A DNA stretch of 11,509 bases, taken from the NCBI GenBank assembly GCA_007121055.1, contig SKMM01000349.1, positions 1 to 11,509 of the forward strand. The letters are read 5' to 3'. How positions within the stretch are numbered: the stretch's first letter is position 1; every line of letters begins with the position of its first letter. Of this stretch, positions 1 to 7,098 are shown in pieces. The translations under genes and the position numbers were made by a program. The notes under the pieces are model-generated. The model worked only from the letters and a program-made list of their open reading frames with translations, was not told the DNA's origin and ran no database searches. Origin of the DNA: Paracoccaceae bacterium. Its GTDB lineage: Bacteria; Pseudomonadota; Alphaproteobacteria; Rhodobacterales; Rhodobacteraceae.

Positions 1-233
1 GGGCGGCCGTCCTCCAGCGCCTCCAGCGCCTCGGCCACCACCGCCCCCTCGACGCAGCCGCCCGAGACCGAGCCCGCGATCTCGGCCCGCCCCGACACCG
101 CGAGCTGGCTGCCCACCGGGCGCGGCGCGCTGCCCCAGGTCTCGATCACGGTCGCGAGCGCCGCACCGCGGCCGTCCCGGGCCCAGCCCAGCGCGGTCTC
201 GACGATGGCTTCGAACTCTGCGGTGTGGTCCAT
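1..233 (-). CDS. XdhC/CoxI-family molybdenum-hydroxylase maturation factor, N-terminal part (runs off window)
   Basis: The minus strand reads from an ATG at 231-233 to the window edge, giving 77 codons with no stop. The translation starts MDHTAEFEAIVETALGWARD and contains GSAPRPVGSQLAV followed by GSVSGGCVEGAVVAEALE. These two blocks are the typical N-terminal signature of the XdhC/CoxI family (a Gly-Ser-x-Pro-Arg-x-x-Gly stretch, then Gly-Gly-Cys-Val-Glu). Family members help insert or sulfurate the molybdenum cofactor of xanthine dehydrogenase or CO dehydrogenase-type hydroxylases. A purine-rich Shine-Dalgarno (AGGGGGG at 245-239) lies 5 nt before the ATG and supports this start. The C-terminal NAD-binding-like domain lies outside the window, so I cannot tell an XdhC partner of xanthine dehydrogenase from a stand-alone CoxI-like protein. 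The gene is divergent from the aminotransferase. Confidence 0.85.
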   Translation of the reverse strand, partial: MDHTAEFEAIVETALGWARDGRGAALATVIETWGSAPRPVGSQLAVSGRAEIAGSVSGGCVEGAVVAEALEALEDGR

Positions 234-293
234 GCGATCCCCCCTGCCAGCCCAGTATGCAAGGGGCAGACGGGCGATGCCAGAGGCGGCACA

Positions 294-305
294 ATTTGAT
301 CAAAT
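294..305. promoter_or_regulatory. Perfect 12-bp palindrome, candidate operator
   Basis: ATTTGATCAAAT is its own reverse complement. It sits in the divergent gap between the XdhC-like gene and the aminotransferase, ending 3 nt before the putative -35 hexamer (309-314). A short AT-rich palindrome here, in an otherwise strongly GC-rich sequence, fits the binding site of a dimeric transcription factor controlling the aminotransferase and possibly the divergent gene. It lacks the 4-bp spacer of an FNR/Anr box (TTGAT-N4-ATCAA). The cognate regulator is not in the window. Confidence 0.5.
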
Positions 306-308
306 CCC

Positions 309-336
309 TTGACCGCCGGCCGCGCGCCTGTATCTA
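309..336 (+). promoter_or_regulatory. Candidate sigma70-type promoter for the aminotransferase
   Basis: TTGACC (309-314) is five of six bases of a consensus -35. TATCTA (331-336) lies 16 bp downstream as a weak -10. This would place transcription initiation near 343-345, about 28 nt before the ATG. The palindrome at 294-305 abuts the -35, which suggests regulation at this promoter. The -10 match is poor, so the call is tentative. Confidence 0.4.
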
Positions 337-371
337 GGACGGTACCCCACAGCCATCAGGAGCGTCAGGCC

Positions 372-1769
372 ATGCAGCCGATCACCAATCACATGCCCAC
401 GGCCGAGCTTCAGGCGCTGGACGCCGCCCACCACCTGCACCCCTTCACCGACCACGCGGCGCTGGCGAAAAAGGGCGTGCGGGTGATCACGCGGGCCGAT
501 GGCGTGCGGCTGTGGGACAGCGAGGGCCACGAGATCCTCGACGGCATGGCGGGCCTGTGGTGCGTCAACATCGGCTACGGCCGCGCGGAACTGGCCGACG
601 CCGCGGCGCGCCAGATGCGCGAACTGCCTTATTACAACACCTTCTTCCAGACCACCCATGTGCCGGCCATCGCGCTCGCCGCGCGCATCGCGGAACTGGC
701 GCCGGGCGACCTCAACCACGTCTTCTTCGCGGGCTCGGGGTCGGAGGCGAACGACACCAACCTGCGCATGGTCCGCCACTACTGGGCGCTGAAGGGCAAG
801 CCGGAAAAGACCGTCTTCATCGCCCGCAAGAACGCCTACCACGGCTCCTCCATGGGCAGCGCCTCCCTGGGCGGCATGCAGGCCATGCACGCCCAGGGCG
901 GCCTGCCGCTGCCCGGCATCGTGCACATCAACCAGCCCCACTGGTACCTCGAGGGCGGCGACATGACGCCCGAGGAGTTCGGCCGCGCCCGCGCGCAGGA
1001 ACTCGAGGCCAAGATCCTCGAACTGGGCGAGGACAAGGTCGCCGCCTTCATCGCCGAACCCATACAGGGCGCCGGCGGCGTCATCATCCCGCCCGACAGC
1101 TACTGGCCCGAGATCCAGCGCATCTGCGACAAGTACGAGATCCTGCTGGTGGCCGACGAGGTCATCTGCGGCTTCGGCCGCACCGGCCACTGGTTCGGCA
1201 GCCAGCATTTCGGCATCCGGCCCCACATCATGACCATCGCCAAGGGCCTGTCCTCGGGCTACCAGCCCATCGGCGGCTCGGTGGTGTGCGACGAGGTCGC
1301 CGAGGTGCTGTCCCACGGCGAGTTCTTCCACGGCTACACCTATTCGGGCCACCCGGTGGCCGCCGCCGTGGCGCTCGAAAACCTGCGGATCATGGAAGAA
1401 GAGGACATCCTCGGCCATGTCCGCCGGACCGCCGCGCCCCACCTGGCCGAGGCCTGGGCCACCCTCGCCGACCACCCGCTGGTGGGCGAGGCGGTGACGC
1501 TGGGCCTACTCGGCGCCCTCGCGCTGACCCCCGACAAGGCCTCCCGCGCCCGCTTCGCCTCCGAGCCCGGCACCGCGGGCCTGATCTGCCGCGAACGCTG
1601 CTTCGCCAACGGCCTCGTGATGCGCCATGTGGCCGACCGCATGGTGGTCTCGCCGCCGCTGGTCATCACCCCCGGCGACATCGACCTGATCGTCTCCCGC
1701 GCCCGCACCGCGCTCGACGAGGCCCACGCCATCCTCCGCCAGGATGGCCTCCTGCGCGCCGCCGCCTGA
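372..1769 (+). CDS. Class III PLP-dependent omega-aminotransferase
   Basis: A 465-residue protein of normal length for class III (fold-type I) aminotransferases of the omega-amino acid/putrescine/taurine:pyruvate group. Such enzymes move an amino group from a terminal amine to pyruvate or a similar keto acid using PLP in the cytoplasm. The N-terminal block HLHPFTDHAALAKKG, then DGMAGLWCVNIGYGR, is typical of the group. GSGSEAN at residues 121-127 binds the cofactor phosphate. DEVICGFGRTG starts at Asp262, which should pair with the PLP pyridine nitrogen. Lys291 in IAKGLSSGYQPIG is the expected Schiff-base lysine. The open frame extends upstream to 309, but ATG 372 is preceded by AGGAG at 358-362 with 9-nt spacing and gives the family's usual N-terminus. 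The amine substrate cannot be read from sequence. It is transcribed toward the minus-strand operon, so the two are convergent. Confidence 0.93.
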   Translation: MQPITNHMPTAELQALDAAHHLHPFTDHAALAKKGVRVITRADGVRLWDSEGHEILDGMAGLWCVNIGYGRAELADAAARQMRELPYYNTFFQTTHVPAIALAARIAELAPGDLNHVFFAGSGSEANDTNLRMVRHYWALKGKPEKTVFIARKNAYHGSSMGSASLGGMQAMHAQGGLPLPGIVHINQPHWYLEGGDMTPEEFGRARAQELEAKILELGEDKVAAFIAEPIQGAGGVIIPPDSYWPEIQRICDKYEILLVADEVICGFGRTGHWFGSQHFGIRPHIMTIAKGLSSGYQPIGGSVVCDEVAEVLSHGEFFHGYTYSGHPVAAAVALENLRIMEEEDILGHVRRTAAPHLAEAWATLADHPLVGEAVTLGLLGALALTPDKASRARFASEPGTAGLICRERCFANGLVMRHVADRMVVSPPLVITPGDIDLIVSRARTALDEAHAILRQDGLLRAAA

Positions 1770-1796
1770 CAGACCGCCCGCCCCCCGTCTCGCGGT

Positions 1797-1817
1797 CCGT
1801 CCGCGGGACGGCGTCCC
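1797..1817. terminator. Candidate hairpin between convergent genes
   Basis: The 139-nt gap between the aminotransferase stop (1769) and the end of the minus-strand operon (1909) contains CCGTCC-GCG-GGACGG (1797-1811). It overlaps an alternative stem, GGGAC-GGC-GTCCC (1805-1817). Placement between convergent genes fits a bidirectional terminator, but there is no T-tract and short GC stems arise easily at this composition. I see nothing else in this gap. Confidence 0.3.
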
Positions 1818-1908
1818 GCACGGCGCCGCCCACGAACAGACCAAACCCGAAGAGCCGCCGGACCCGCCCCTCGCGCCGGTGAAGGCCCTGCGGCGATCCG
1901 GCCCCCGA

Positions 1909-4101
1909 TCATGCCGAGGCCACCGTGAAGGACATCGCCGCATAGCTCAACCGATAGCCGGGCCCGGTCCAGACGGCCGACACCGGGCCCCGGACCGGCT
2001 CGACCGTGGCCTCGCACCGGTCCGCGCCGAACGGGCCGCCCCGCGCCGGCACCGCCCGCAGCGTCAGGCCGGTCCCGCCGGCCCCGGGGATGGCGACACA
2101 GCGCAGCCCCAGCCGCTGCAGACGCACCCGGGCGAAGGGCAGCAGCGCCTCGACCGGCATGGCCATGGCGCGCGGCCAGGCGCGGGGCAGCGTGTCGGCC
2201 CATTCCAGATCCGGCACCGCACACCAGGGCACGGTGGCCATCGCCGATGCCAGCGTCGCCACCAGCGACCCCGGCGCGGCCTGCAGCTCGATCACCCGCC
2301 AGCCGTCCACGTCGAAGCGCGCCAGCAGATGCTCGCCGCCCGAGGCGATCCGGCACCCGCCCGCCTCGGTGATCTCGGTGGTGCTGACGACCGGCTGGCG
2401 CTGGCGCAGCCAGCCGGGCGCGTCGCCCTCCGCCTCCACGGTCCAGATCGTGCGGCCCGACAGGATCGAGGACAGCGTGTCATGCACCGCCGCCACGGGG
2501 GTGGCGGCCTGGATCATGTCGCCCTGGCCCGGCACGCCCTGCGCCCGCCAGCGGCGCGGCCGGCCCTCGGCGGGGTCGAGCTGCAGGTAATTTGCCAGCC
2601 GGAACGGCGCCGTGGGCGCGCCGGGATAGCCCTCGCGCTGCACATGCAGATGCAGGTGCGGCACATAGGACCGGCCCGAATTGCCCACCTGCCCGATCCG
2701 CGTGGCGAACCCCACCCGCTGCCCCGGCGCGACGGCGATGGTGCCGGGCATCAGATGGGCCAGCATCACGTGGCACTGCTCGTCATGCCGGATCAGCACG
2801 TGGTTGCCCCAGTTCTCGGCGTGGTTGGCCACGCCGAGCACGTTGTCGGGCACATCGTCGCGCGTGTCGACCACCTGCCCCCGGATCGGGGCGCGCACGG
2901 TCTCCCCCCACAGCGACGGCGCGTCCGGGGCCGGCCCCGGGCGCTCGAAATCCAGCGCATGCCGCCAGGCGGCGCGGTGCGAGATCACCCCGCCGAACCC
3001 CTGGGTGATGCGCACCGGACCGCTGACCGGCACCGCCAGCAGCGGCTCCTGCGGCGGCCCCCAGCGCGCCGCCCGCCAACTGCTGCGCAGCCATTTCAGC
3101 GCGGGCGACACCTGCCAGTCCGGGTCCGGCCTGAACGGGCCCGCGGCCAGCGCCGACAGCAGCAGCAGCACCGTCAGCCCGAACGGGATCGGCAGGATCG
3201 CGAGCCCCGGCACCGCCAGGAAGTTCTGGATGAACGCCGCCAGCAGCGCCGCCAACCCCCCGGCCAGCGGCGCCAGCATCAGGCTGGGGCGGCCCGGCAC
3301 GAAAAACGCCGTGCCCGCCGCGATCCCCGCCAGCACATAGTTGTAGGCCGTCACCTCCCACGCGAACGGGATGCCCAGCACCAGAAGCCCCTGCGCCAGC
3401 ACCATCCCGCCCAGCCAGCCCAGCAGCCCCGCCACCAGCCCCAGCGGCGCGTTCAGCGCGATCACCGCCAGCACCAGCAGACCCGACACGACCGAGGGCG
3501 ACAGCACCACCACCCCCATCGCGGTCAGGAAGGTCACCGGCACCTCGGCCCAGCCGGGGCTCGCCATCACCGGCCAGTCGAAGCTGACCACGGCATGGTG
3601 CACGCCCACGGGCATCAGCGTGAACAGCACCGTGGCCACCGCGGCATAGGGCAGGATCAGCACCGGCAGGCCCGGCCGCCGCAGAGCCTCGCTCAGCACC
3701 AGCGACACCAGCACCACCAGCATCTGCGCAAACAGCGTGAAGGCGAGCATGAACGGCACCGATGGCTCCAGCGGCAGCAGCAGCCACGCCGAGACCAGCC
3801 CCACCAGAAAGGTGTTCATCCGCTCCGCCAGGCCGAACCGGCCCGGCATGTAGCGCCCGATCACGCGCCCCAGCGCCTCGGACAGCGTCGCTGCCGCCAG
3901 CGCCATCGCCGCAAGCGCGGGATGGAACGCCAGCGCGATCCAGGGCCCCAGCGCCAGCCAGGGCGCGCGCAGCATCAGGAGCGCCGCGACCGGCCGCAGA
4001 TAGACCTCCACCGCCCACAGGCCAACCCGACGCGGAGTGTCCAGCCGCGCCCGGCGGACCGTCTGTACCGCGGGCCTGGCGCTCTGGGCCTCGTCCAGCA
4101 T
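1909..4101 (-). CDS. Urea-transporter-like membrane domain fused to M23 metallopeptidase
   Basis: A 730-residue two-part protein and the last gene of the four-gene operon. Residues about 35-320 hold around ten hydrophobic segments arranged as two similar halves. AERMNTFLVGLVSAWLL (about 92-108) and EVTAYNYVLAGIAAGTAFF (about 249-267) correspond to the repeated GLxGYNxVLxxIAL-type motif of urea transporters (UT family), in degenerate form. A proline-rich linker (about 321-360) leads to an M23-type peptidase domain (about 361-490). Candidate zinc ligands are His375 and Asp384 in SHRAAWRHALDF and His484 in PHLHLH; His449 in LAHL is a likely catalytic histidine. The last ~220 residues (about 510-730) match nothing I recognise. 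M23 enzymes usually cut glycine-containing or peptidoglycan peptides outside the cytoplasm, so the domain is probably periplasmic. ATG 4099-4101 follows the decarboxylase stop by 6 nt, with only a weak GGAG upstream, suggesting translational coupling. Transport substrate unknown; the fusion itself is clear because the frame is continuous. Confidence 0.82.
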   Translation of the reverse strand: MLDEAQSARPAVQTVRRARLDTPRRVGLWAVEVYLRPVAALLMLRAPWLALGPWIALAFHPALAAMALAAATLSEALGRVIGRYMPGRFGLAERMNTFLVGLVSAWLLLPLEPSVPFMLAFTLFAQMLVVLVSLVLSEALRRPGLPVLILPYAAVATVLFTLMPVGVHHAVVSFDWPVMASPGWAEVPVTFLTAMGVVVLSPSVVSGLLVLAVIALNAPLGLVAGLLGWLGGMVLAQGLLVLGIPFAWEVTAYNYVLAGIAAGTAFFVPGRPSLMLAPLAGGLAALLAAFIQNFLAVPGLAILPIPFGLTVLLLLSALAAGPFRPDPDWQVSPALKWLRSSWRAARWGPPQEPLLAVPVSGPVRITQGFGGVISHRAAWRHALDFERPGPAPDAPSLWGETVRAPIRGQVVDTRDDVPDNVLGVANHAENWGNHVLIRHDEQCHVMLAHLMPGTIAVAPGQRVGFATRIGQVGNSGRSYVPHLHLHVQREGYPGAPTAPFRLANYLQLDPAEGRPRRWRAQGVPGQGDMIQAATPVAAVHDTLSSILSGRTIWTVEAEGDAPGWLRQRQPVVSTTEITEAGGCRIASGGEHLLARFDVDGWRVIELQAAPGSLVATLASAMATVPWCAVPDLEWADTLPRAWPRAMAMPVEALLPFARVRLQRLGLRCVAIPGAGGTGLTLRAVPARGGPFGADRCEATVEPVRGPVSAVWTGPGYRLSYAAMSFTVASA

Positions 4102-4107
4102 CGCGCG

Positions 4108-5535
4108 TCAGGCGCTCCGCGCCAGCTTCTCGGGCGTTTCCTCCAGCGACCCGGCATCGGCCAGCTCCTCGCGCCGCCGGATCACCCGGGGCCGGCCCTG
4201 GGCGTCGATCATCACGACCGCGGGGCGCAGATGGATGAAGGTCATCGACTGGTTGATGTTGTAGGCCCCCACCGGATGCAGCACCAGCCGGTCGCCGGTC
4301 TGCAGCCGCGGCAGGTACACATGCTCGCGGATTACGTCGATCTCCATGCACAGATCGCCCAGCAGCCGCACCGGCTCCACCGGCGCCGCGCCTGGCTGGG
4401 CGGGCGAGGCCTGGATGGCGAACCACGAGGCGGTGTAGAGCAGGTTCACCCCGGCATCGAGGACATATCCGGGCCGCTGCGGAAGCTCCGCCGGGCCGGT
4501 CCAGCCGGTCTTGGCCGCGACCCCCTCGGGCGGCGCGCTGCGCGGCTGGCCGCGCCCCTTCACCACCACCACCGTGCTCAGCAGCCAGCCCGCGTTGTCC
4601 ACCAGATGCCGCCCCGTCTCCAGCCGCAGCAGCGGCCGCTCGCGCGCCGGCAACTGGTTCAGCGGGCCCGTGATCGCCTCGGCGTAGCGGTCGATCGACG
4701 GAATCACGCTGGACGCGGGTCCCGCCATCCCGTGCAGCAGGCTGTCCGAGGCGAACCCCCCGCCGAGATTCAGGCAACCGACCAGATGCCCGGTCTCCTC
4801 GCGCAGCGCCTCGCGCAGGCCCAGCAGGACCTGCGTGGCCACGCGGTACGCCTCGGGGTCGAGCACATAGGTCCCGATATGGGTGTGCAGCGTGTGCAGC
4901 CGCAGCGCGGGGTTGCGGATCAGCCGCAGCGCGGCCTGATGGGCCTCGCCATTGGTGGCGCTGAAGCCGAATTTCGACCAGGTCGGCGCGCGCCCGGTGG
5001 GGATCATCACCCGCAGCCCCACATCGAAGGGCCCGCCCAGCTCGGCCGCGATCCCCTCCAGCATCAGCAACTCGTCCCAGTTGTCGATCTGGATCAGCGC
5101 GCCCTCGCCCAGCGCCCGGCGGACGGTCGCCTCGCGCTTGTAGGGGCCGTTGATGATCACCTCGCGCCCGGGATAGCCAAGCTGCCGCGCCTTGCCGTAT
5201 TCGTAGGAGGACACGACCTCGGCCATCCAGCCTTCGCTGCGGAACACGCGGCAGACGGCATCCAGCGGGTTGGTCTTGAACGACCAGGCGAACTCGACCT
5301 TCCTGTAGCGCTCGCGGAAGGCCCGGCGCTGCGCCTCGGCGCGCTGGCGCATGACGCGCTCGGACAGGACGAACAGCGGCGAGCCGTACTCCTGCATCAG
5401 CGCCTCGACCGACACGCCGTCGATCTCCGCGATCACGTCGCTGGGGGCGGTGGCCGTCAGCGGATTGCGGGCCACCGCCGCGCCCATGCCCGCGCCGCCA
5501 AGTTCGGCCGTGATGTCGGGGCCGGCATATGTCAT
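4108..5535 (-). CDS. Fold-type III PLP-dependent decarboxylase (LysA/ornithine decarboxylase superfamily)
   Basis: A 475-residue alanine-racemase-fold decarboxylase, the family of diaminopimelate, ornithine, arginine and carboxynorspermidine decarboxylases. These remove the alpha-carboxyl of an amino acid using PLP. Lys87 in FAWSFKTNP is the PLP lysine (usual form YAxKAN). NGPYK and IQIDNWDEL follow the usual order, THIGTYV holds the cofactor-stacking histidine, and LNLGGGF is the glycine loop. RLETGRHLV stands in place of the common EPGR. GDLCMEIDVI keeps the catalytic Cys396 and substrate-binding Asp400, and VGAYNINQSM keeps the GAY motif. Key residues are therefore present, but motif wording differs from true LysA, and about 45 extra residues precede the usual start. 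It resembles decarboxylases of secondary pathways more than lysine biosynthesis. ATG 5533-5535 lies 3 nt after the ATP-grasp stop and has a strong GAGGAGAAG Shine-Dalgarno inside that gene's end. The substrate is unknown and could be a ligated or carrier-bound amino acid. Confidence 0.88.
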   Translation of the reverse strand: MTYAGPDITAELGGAGMGAAVARNPLTATAPSDVIAEIDGVSVEALMQEYGSPLFVLSERVMRQRAEAQRRAFRERYRKVEFAWSFKTNPLDAVCRVFRSEGWMAEVVSSYEYGKARQLGYPGREVIINGPYKREATVRRALGEGALIQIDNWDELLMLEGIAAELGGPFDVGLRVMIPTGRAPTWSKFGFSATNGEAHQAALRLIRNPALRLHTLHTHIGTYVLDPEAYRVATQVLLGLREALREETGHLVGCLNLGGGFASDSLLHGMAGPASSVIPSIDRYAEAITGPLNQLPARERPLLRLETGRHLVDNAGWLLSTVVVVKGRGQPRSAPPEGVAAKTGWTGPAELPQRPGYVLDAGVNLLYTASWFAIQASPAQPGAAPVEPVRLLGDLCMEIDVIREHVYLPRLQTGDRLVLHPVGAYNINQSMTFIHLRPAVVMIDAQGRPRVIRRREELADAGSLEETPEKLARSA

Positions 5536-5538
5536 ACG

Positions 5539-6624
5539 TCACTTCTCCTCATGCTGCCGCACGCCCATGGCGATATGGCCCTGCGTCGCGAGCCCGGCCA
5601 GGTCCGAGATGTCCCCCACGATATCGGCAACATGGCGCACAAACATTGACCCAGCCTTACAGGCCTGAGGCGCCGGCGCAACGCGACCCAGCGCGCGGGC
5701 CGCCACCAGCCCGGGCATGTTGCACCCAAGCTTGGCCGGGAAGGAGATCCAGGACGGGAACCGGGGGTTGATCTCGAACAGATGATGGCGCCCGTGGCCC
5801 GGCCGCAGGAACTCGATCTCGAACCCGCCGTCCCAGCGCAGCTCGGCGATCAGGCGCCGGGTCAGGTCGATCAGCGCGGGGTCCTCGACCACCACGCCGC
5901 CAAAGGCCTTGCCCAGCCGCGTCCGCAACAGCTTGCGCATGGCACAGAAGGCCAGCAGCCCCCCCTTGCCGTCGCCCACCCCGGCCACGACGAACTCCTC
6001 GCCATGCAGCGCCTGCTGCACCAGGATCGGCGCCCCCCAGGTCGCGTGGATGTCGGCGAAGGCGGCATAGAGCTGGGCCTCGTCCTGCACCAGCCGCGCG
6101 TCATACAGCGCGCCCTTCACATAGCACGGATAGCCCACCCGCTGCGCCAGGACGGCCAGCTCCGACGCGGTGTCGGCGGCCAGCGTCATGGGGGTCGGCA
6201 CCCCCACCCTCGCGGCCAGCCCCGGCAGCGCGACCTTGTCGCGGGCCCGCAGCGCCTCGGACGAGGGCACCGCGACGGCGATGCCCATCTTCTGCAGCGT
6301 GGGGCGCAGCCGGATCAGGTTGGCGAGCTCGGAATCCAGCGTCGGGATGATCAGCGACAGTTGCTCGGCCGCATGCACCTCGCGCAGACGCTCGAGGAAC
6401 GCCTCGGGCCCGGCGCCGGGATAGGGGAACATCCAGGCCGCATCCACCGCGTCGGCGCCGCGGGAGAACAGCCCGGTTTCGAGGATGTCATAGCTGATCC
6501 CGACGAACCGGGCCTCGGGGATCACCTCGCGCACGGATTCGACCACGGCGCCGCCCGCCTGCGGGCTTTCGCCGCGGTGCAGGCCGCTGACCAGGATCAC
6601 TGGGGACGGGGACGGCGACAGCAA
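5539..6624 (-). CDS. ATP-grasp carboxylate-amine ligase-like protein
   Basis: A 361-residue protein with a full ATP-grasp layout. The N-terminal Rossmann-like part has VILVSGLHRGESPQAGGAVV, then LIIPTLDSELANLIRL. Next comes an ATP-binding region with Lys170 in YPCYVKGALYDARLV, the EEFVVAGVGDGKG strand, and Mg-binding residues in FEIEFL and FEINPRF (Glu284, Asn286, Arg288). Such enzymes activate a carboxylate as acyl phosphate and join it to an amine, making an amide or peptide bond. The overall look is close to carbamoyl-phosphate-synthase-like stand-alone ATP-grasp proteins rather than D-Ala-D-Ala ligase. The start is read as TTG (6622-6624), because no ATG lies near and it follows the PqqD-like stop by 8 nt. 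The stop codon and following bases (TAGGG) supply a Shine-Dalgarno. A GTG at 6598-6600 is possible but has only pyrimidines before it. The substrates are unknown. Confidence 0.87.
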   Translation of the reverse strand: MLSPSPSPVILVSGLHRGESPQAGGAVVESVREVIPEARFVGISYDILETGLFSRGADAVDAAWMFPYPGAGPEAFLERLREVHAAEQLSLIIPTLDSELANLIRLRPTLQKMGIAVAVPSSEALRARDKVALPGLAARVGVPTPMTLAADTASELAVLAQRVGYPCYVKGALYDARLVQDEAQLYAAFADIHATWGAPILVQQALHGEEFVVAGVGDGKGGLLAFCAMRKLLRTRLGKAFGGVVVEDPALIDLTRRLIAELRWDGGFEIEFLRPGHGRHHLFEINPRFPSWISFPAKLGCNMPGLVAARALGRVAPAPQACKAGSMFVRHVADIVGDISDLAGLATQGHIAMGVRQHEEK

Positions 6625-6632
6625 GGCGGACC

Positions 6633-6905
6633 CTACGCCCTGGACCCGGCGGCGGGCTGGGGCTGGAGTACGTCGAGGCCCCGCAGCCGGGCCACGAACT
6701 GCTCGGCATCGCGGTGCGCCGCCGCCGGCGGCGCGTCGAAGCGCGTGATCAGCGCATCGGCGATGTCCTGCGCCGCGGCCCCCTCGATCACCATCGACAG
6801 CGCCGCGGCCCCCTCGGGATTTAGCAGAAAGAACTCGCCCGTGTGGCGATTGAACGCGAAGCGTTCGGACAGAATGCGCCAGGGGGAGTTCTCTGCGCTC
6901 GACAT
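6633..6905 (-). CDS. PqqD-like small protein (RRE-type peptide-binding fold)
   Basis: A 90-residue protein and the first gene of the operon. FAFNRHTGEFFLLNPEGAAA is followed by an acidic helix (DIADALITRF) and an end segment (DAEQFVARLRGLDVL). This matches the PqqD pattern of a short beta region with LNxxA, a DI..L helix and a C-terminal FxxxLxxxxxL helix. PqqD and its relatives are winged-helix chaperones that hold a precursor peptide for a modifying enzyme. ATG 6903-6905 is chosen over one 14 codons upstream (6945-6947) because AGAGAGG lies 6-7 nt before it, and the extra N-terminus (RNGFRSRPRKRG) looks like leader sequence read through. There is no radical SAM partner in the window. The likely partner is the ATP-grasp enzyme next to it. 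It ends with TAG at 6633-6635. Confidence 0.8.
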   Translation of the reverse strand: MSSAENSPWRILSERFAFNRHTGEFFLLNPEGAAALSMVIEGAAAQDIADALITRFDAPPAAAHRDAEQFVARLRGLDVLQPQPAAGSRA

Positions 6906-7098
6906 GAAACCTCTCTTGCGGGGGCGCGACCGGAAACCGTTTCGCAATAACCCTAAAGTTGTCTACAGAGTGTTACGGCCTTGTTCCAGATCAATTCTGC
7001 GGTTTCGCGATGCGCTAAACTCGTCTCCGTTCAACCGGTCCCGCCCGCCGGCACATCGTGCAATGCCCGCGGGCCGGCCAACCAAGAAGGCTGATCTC
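6906..7098. promoter_or_regulatory. Divergent intergenic region of the PqqD/ATP-grasp operon and the binding-protein gene
   Basis: A 193-bp gap that is clearly more AT-rich than its neighbours, as expected for a divergent control region. It holds an interrupted palindrome GAAAC-C-GTTTC (6933-6943). The right arm belongs to a direct repeat, GTTTCGCAAT (6939-6948) and GTTTCGCGAT (7002-7011), 63 bp apart, or about six helical turns. No convincing -35/-10 pair was found on either strand. The only short frame upstream of the PqqD-like gene on its strand codes 13 residues and has no ribosome-binding site, so no precursor peptide is apparent here. Confidence 0.5.

Noticed and set aside
294..313. An FNR/Anr box
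   Set aside because: TTGAT and ATCAA overlap rather than being separated by 4 bp, so the site does not fit the FNR consensus.
300..1475. A 391-codon minus-strand frame antisense to the aminotransferase
   Set aside because: The plus-strand frame carries complete aminotransferase motifs; the antisense translation has none.
2783..5542. A 919-codon minus-strand open frame
   Set aside because: It overlaps the decarboxylase and the fusion gene in another frame and is Gly/Ala/Arg-rich without motifs; the alternative frame shows clear protein families.
1744..5649. A 1301-codon open frame on the plus strand
   Set aside because: It is the antisense of the fusion and decarboxylase genes. The translation is Arg/Pro/Gln/His-rich with no domain, as expected from absence of stops at high GC.
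5782..7098. Upstream extension of the binding-protein frame
   Set aside because: The frame is open, but it runs antisense to the ATP-grasp and PqqD-like genes. A signal peptide and Shine-Dalgarno place the start at 7099.
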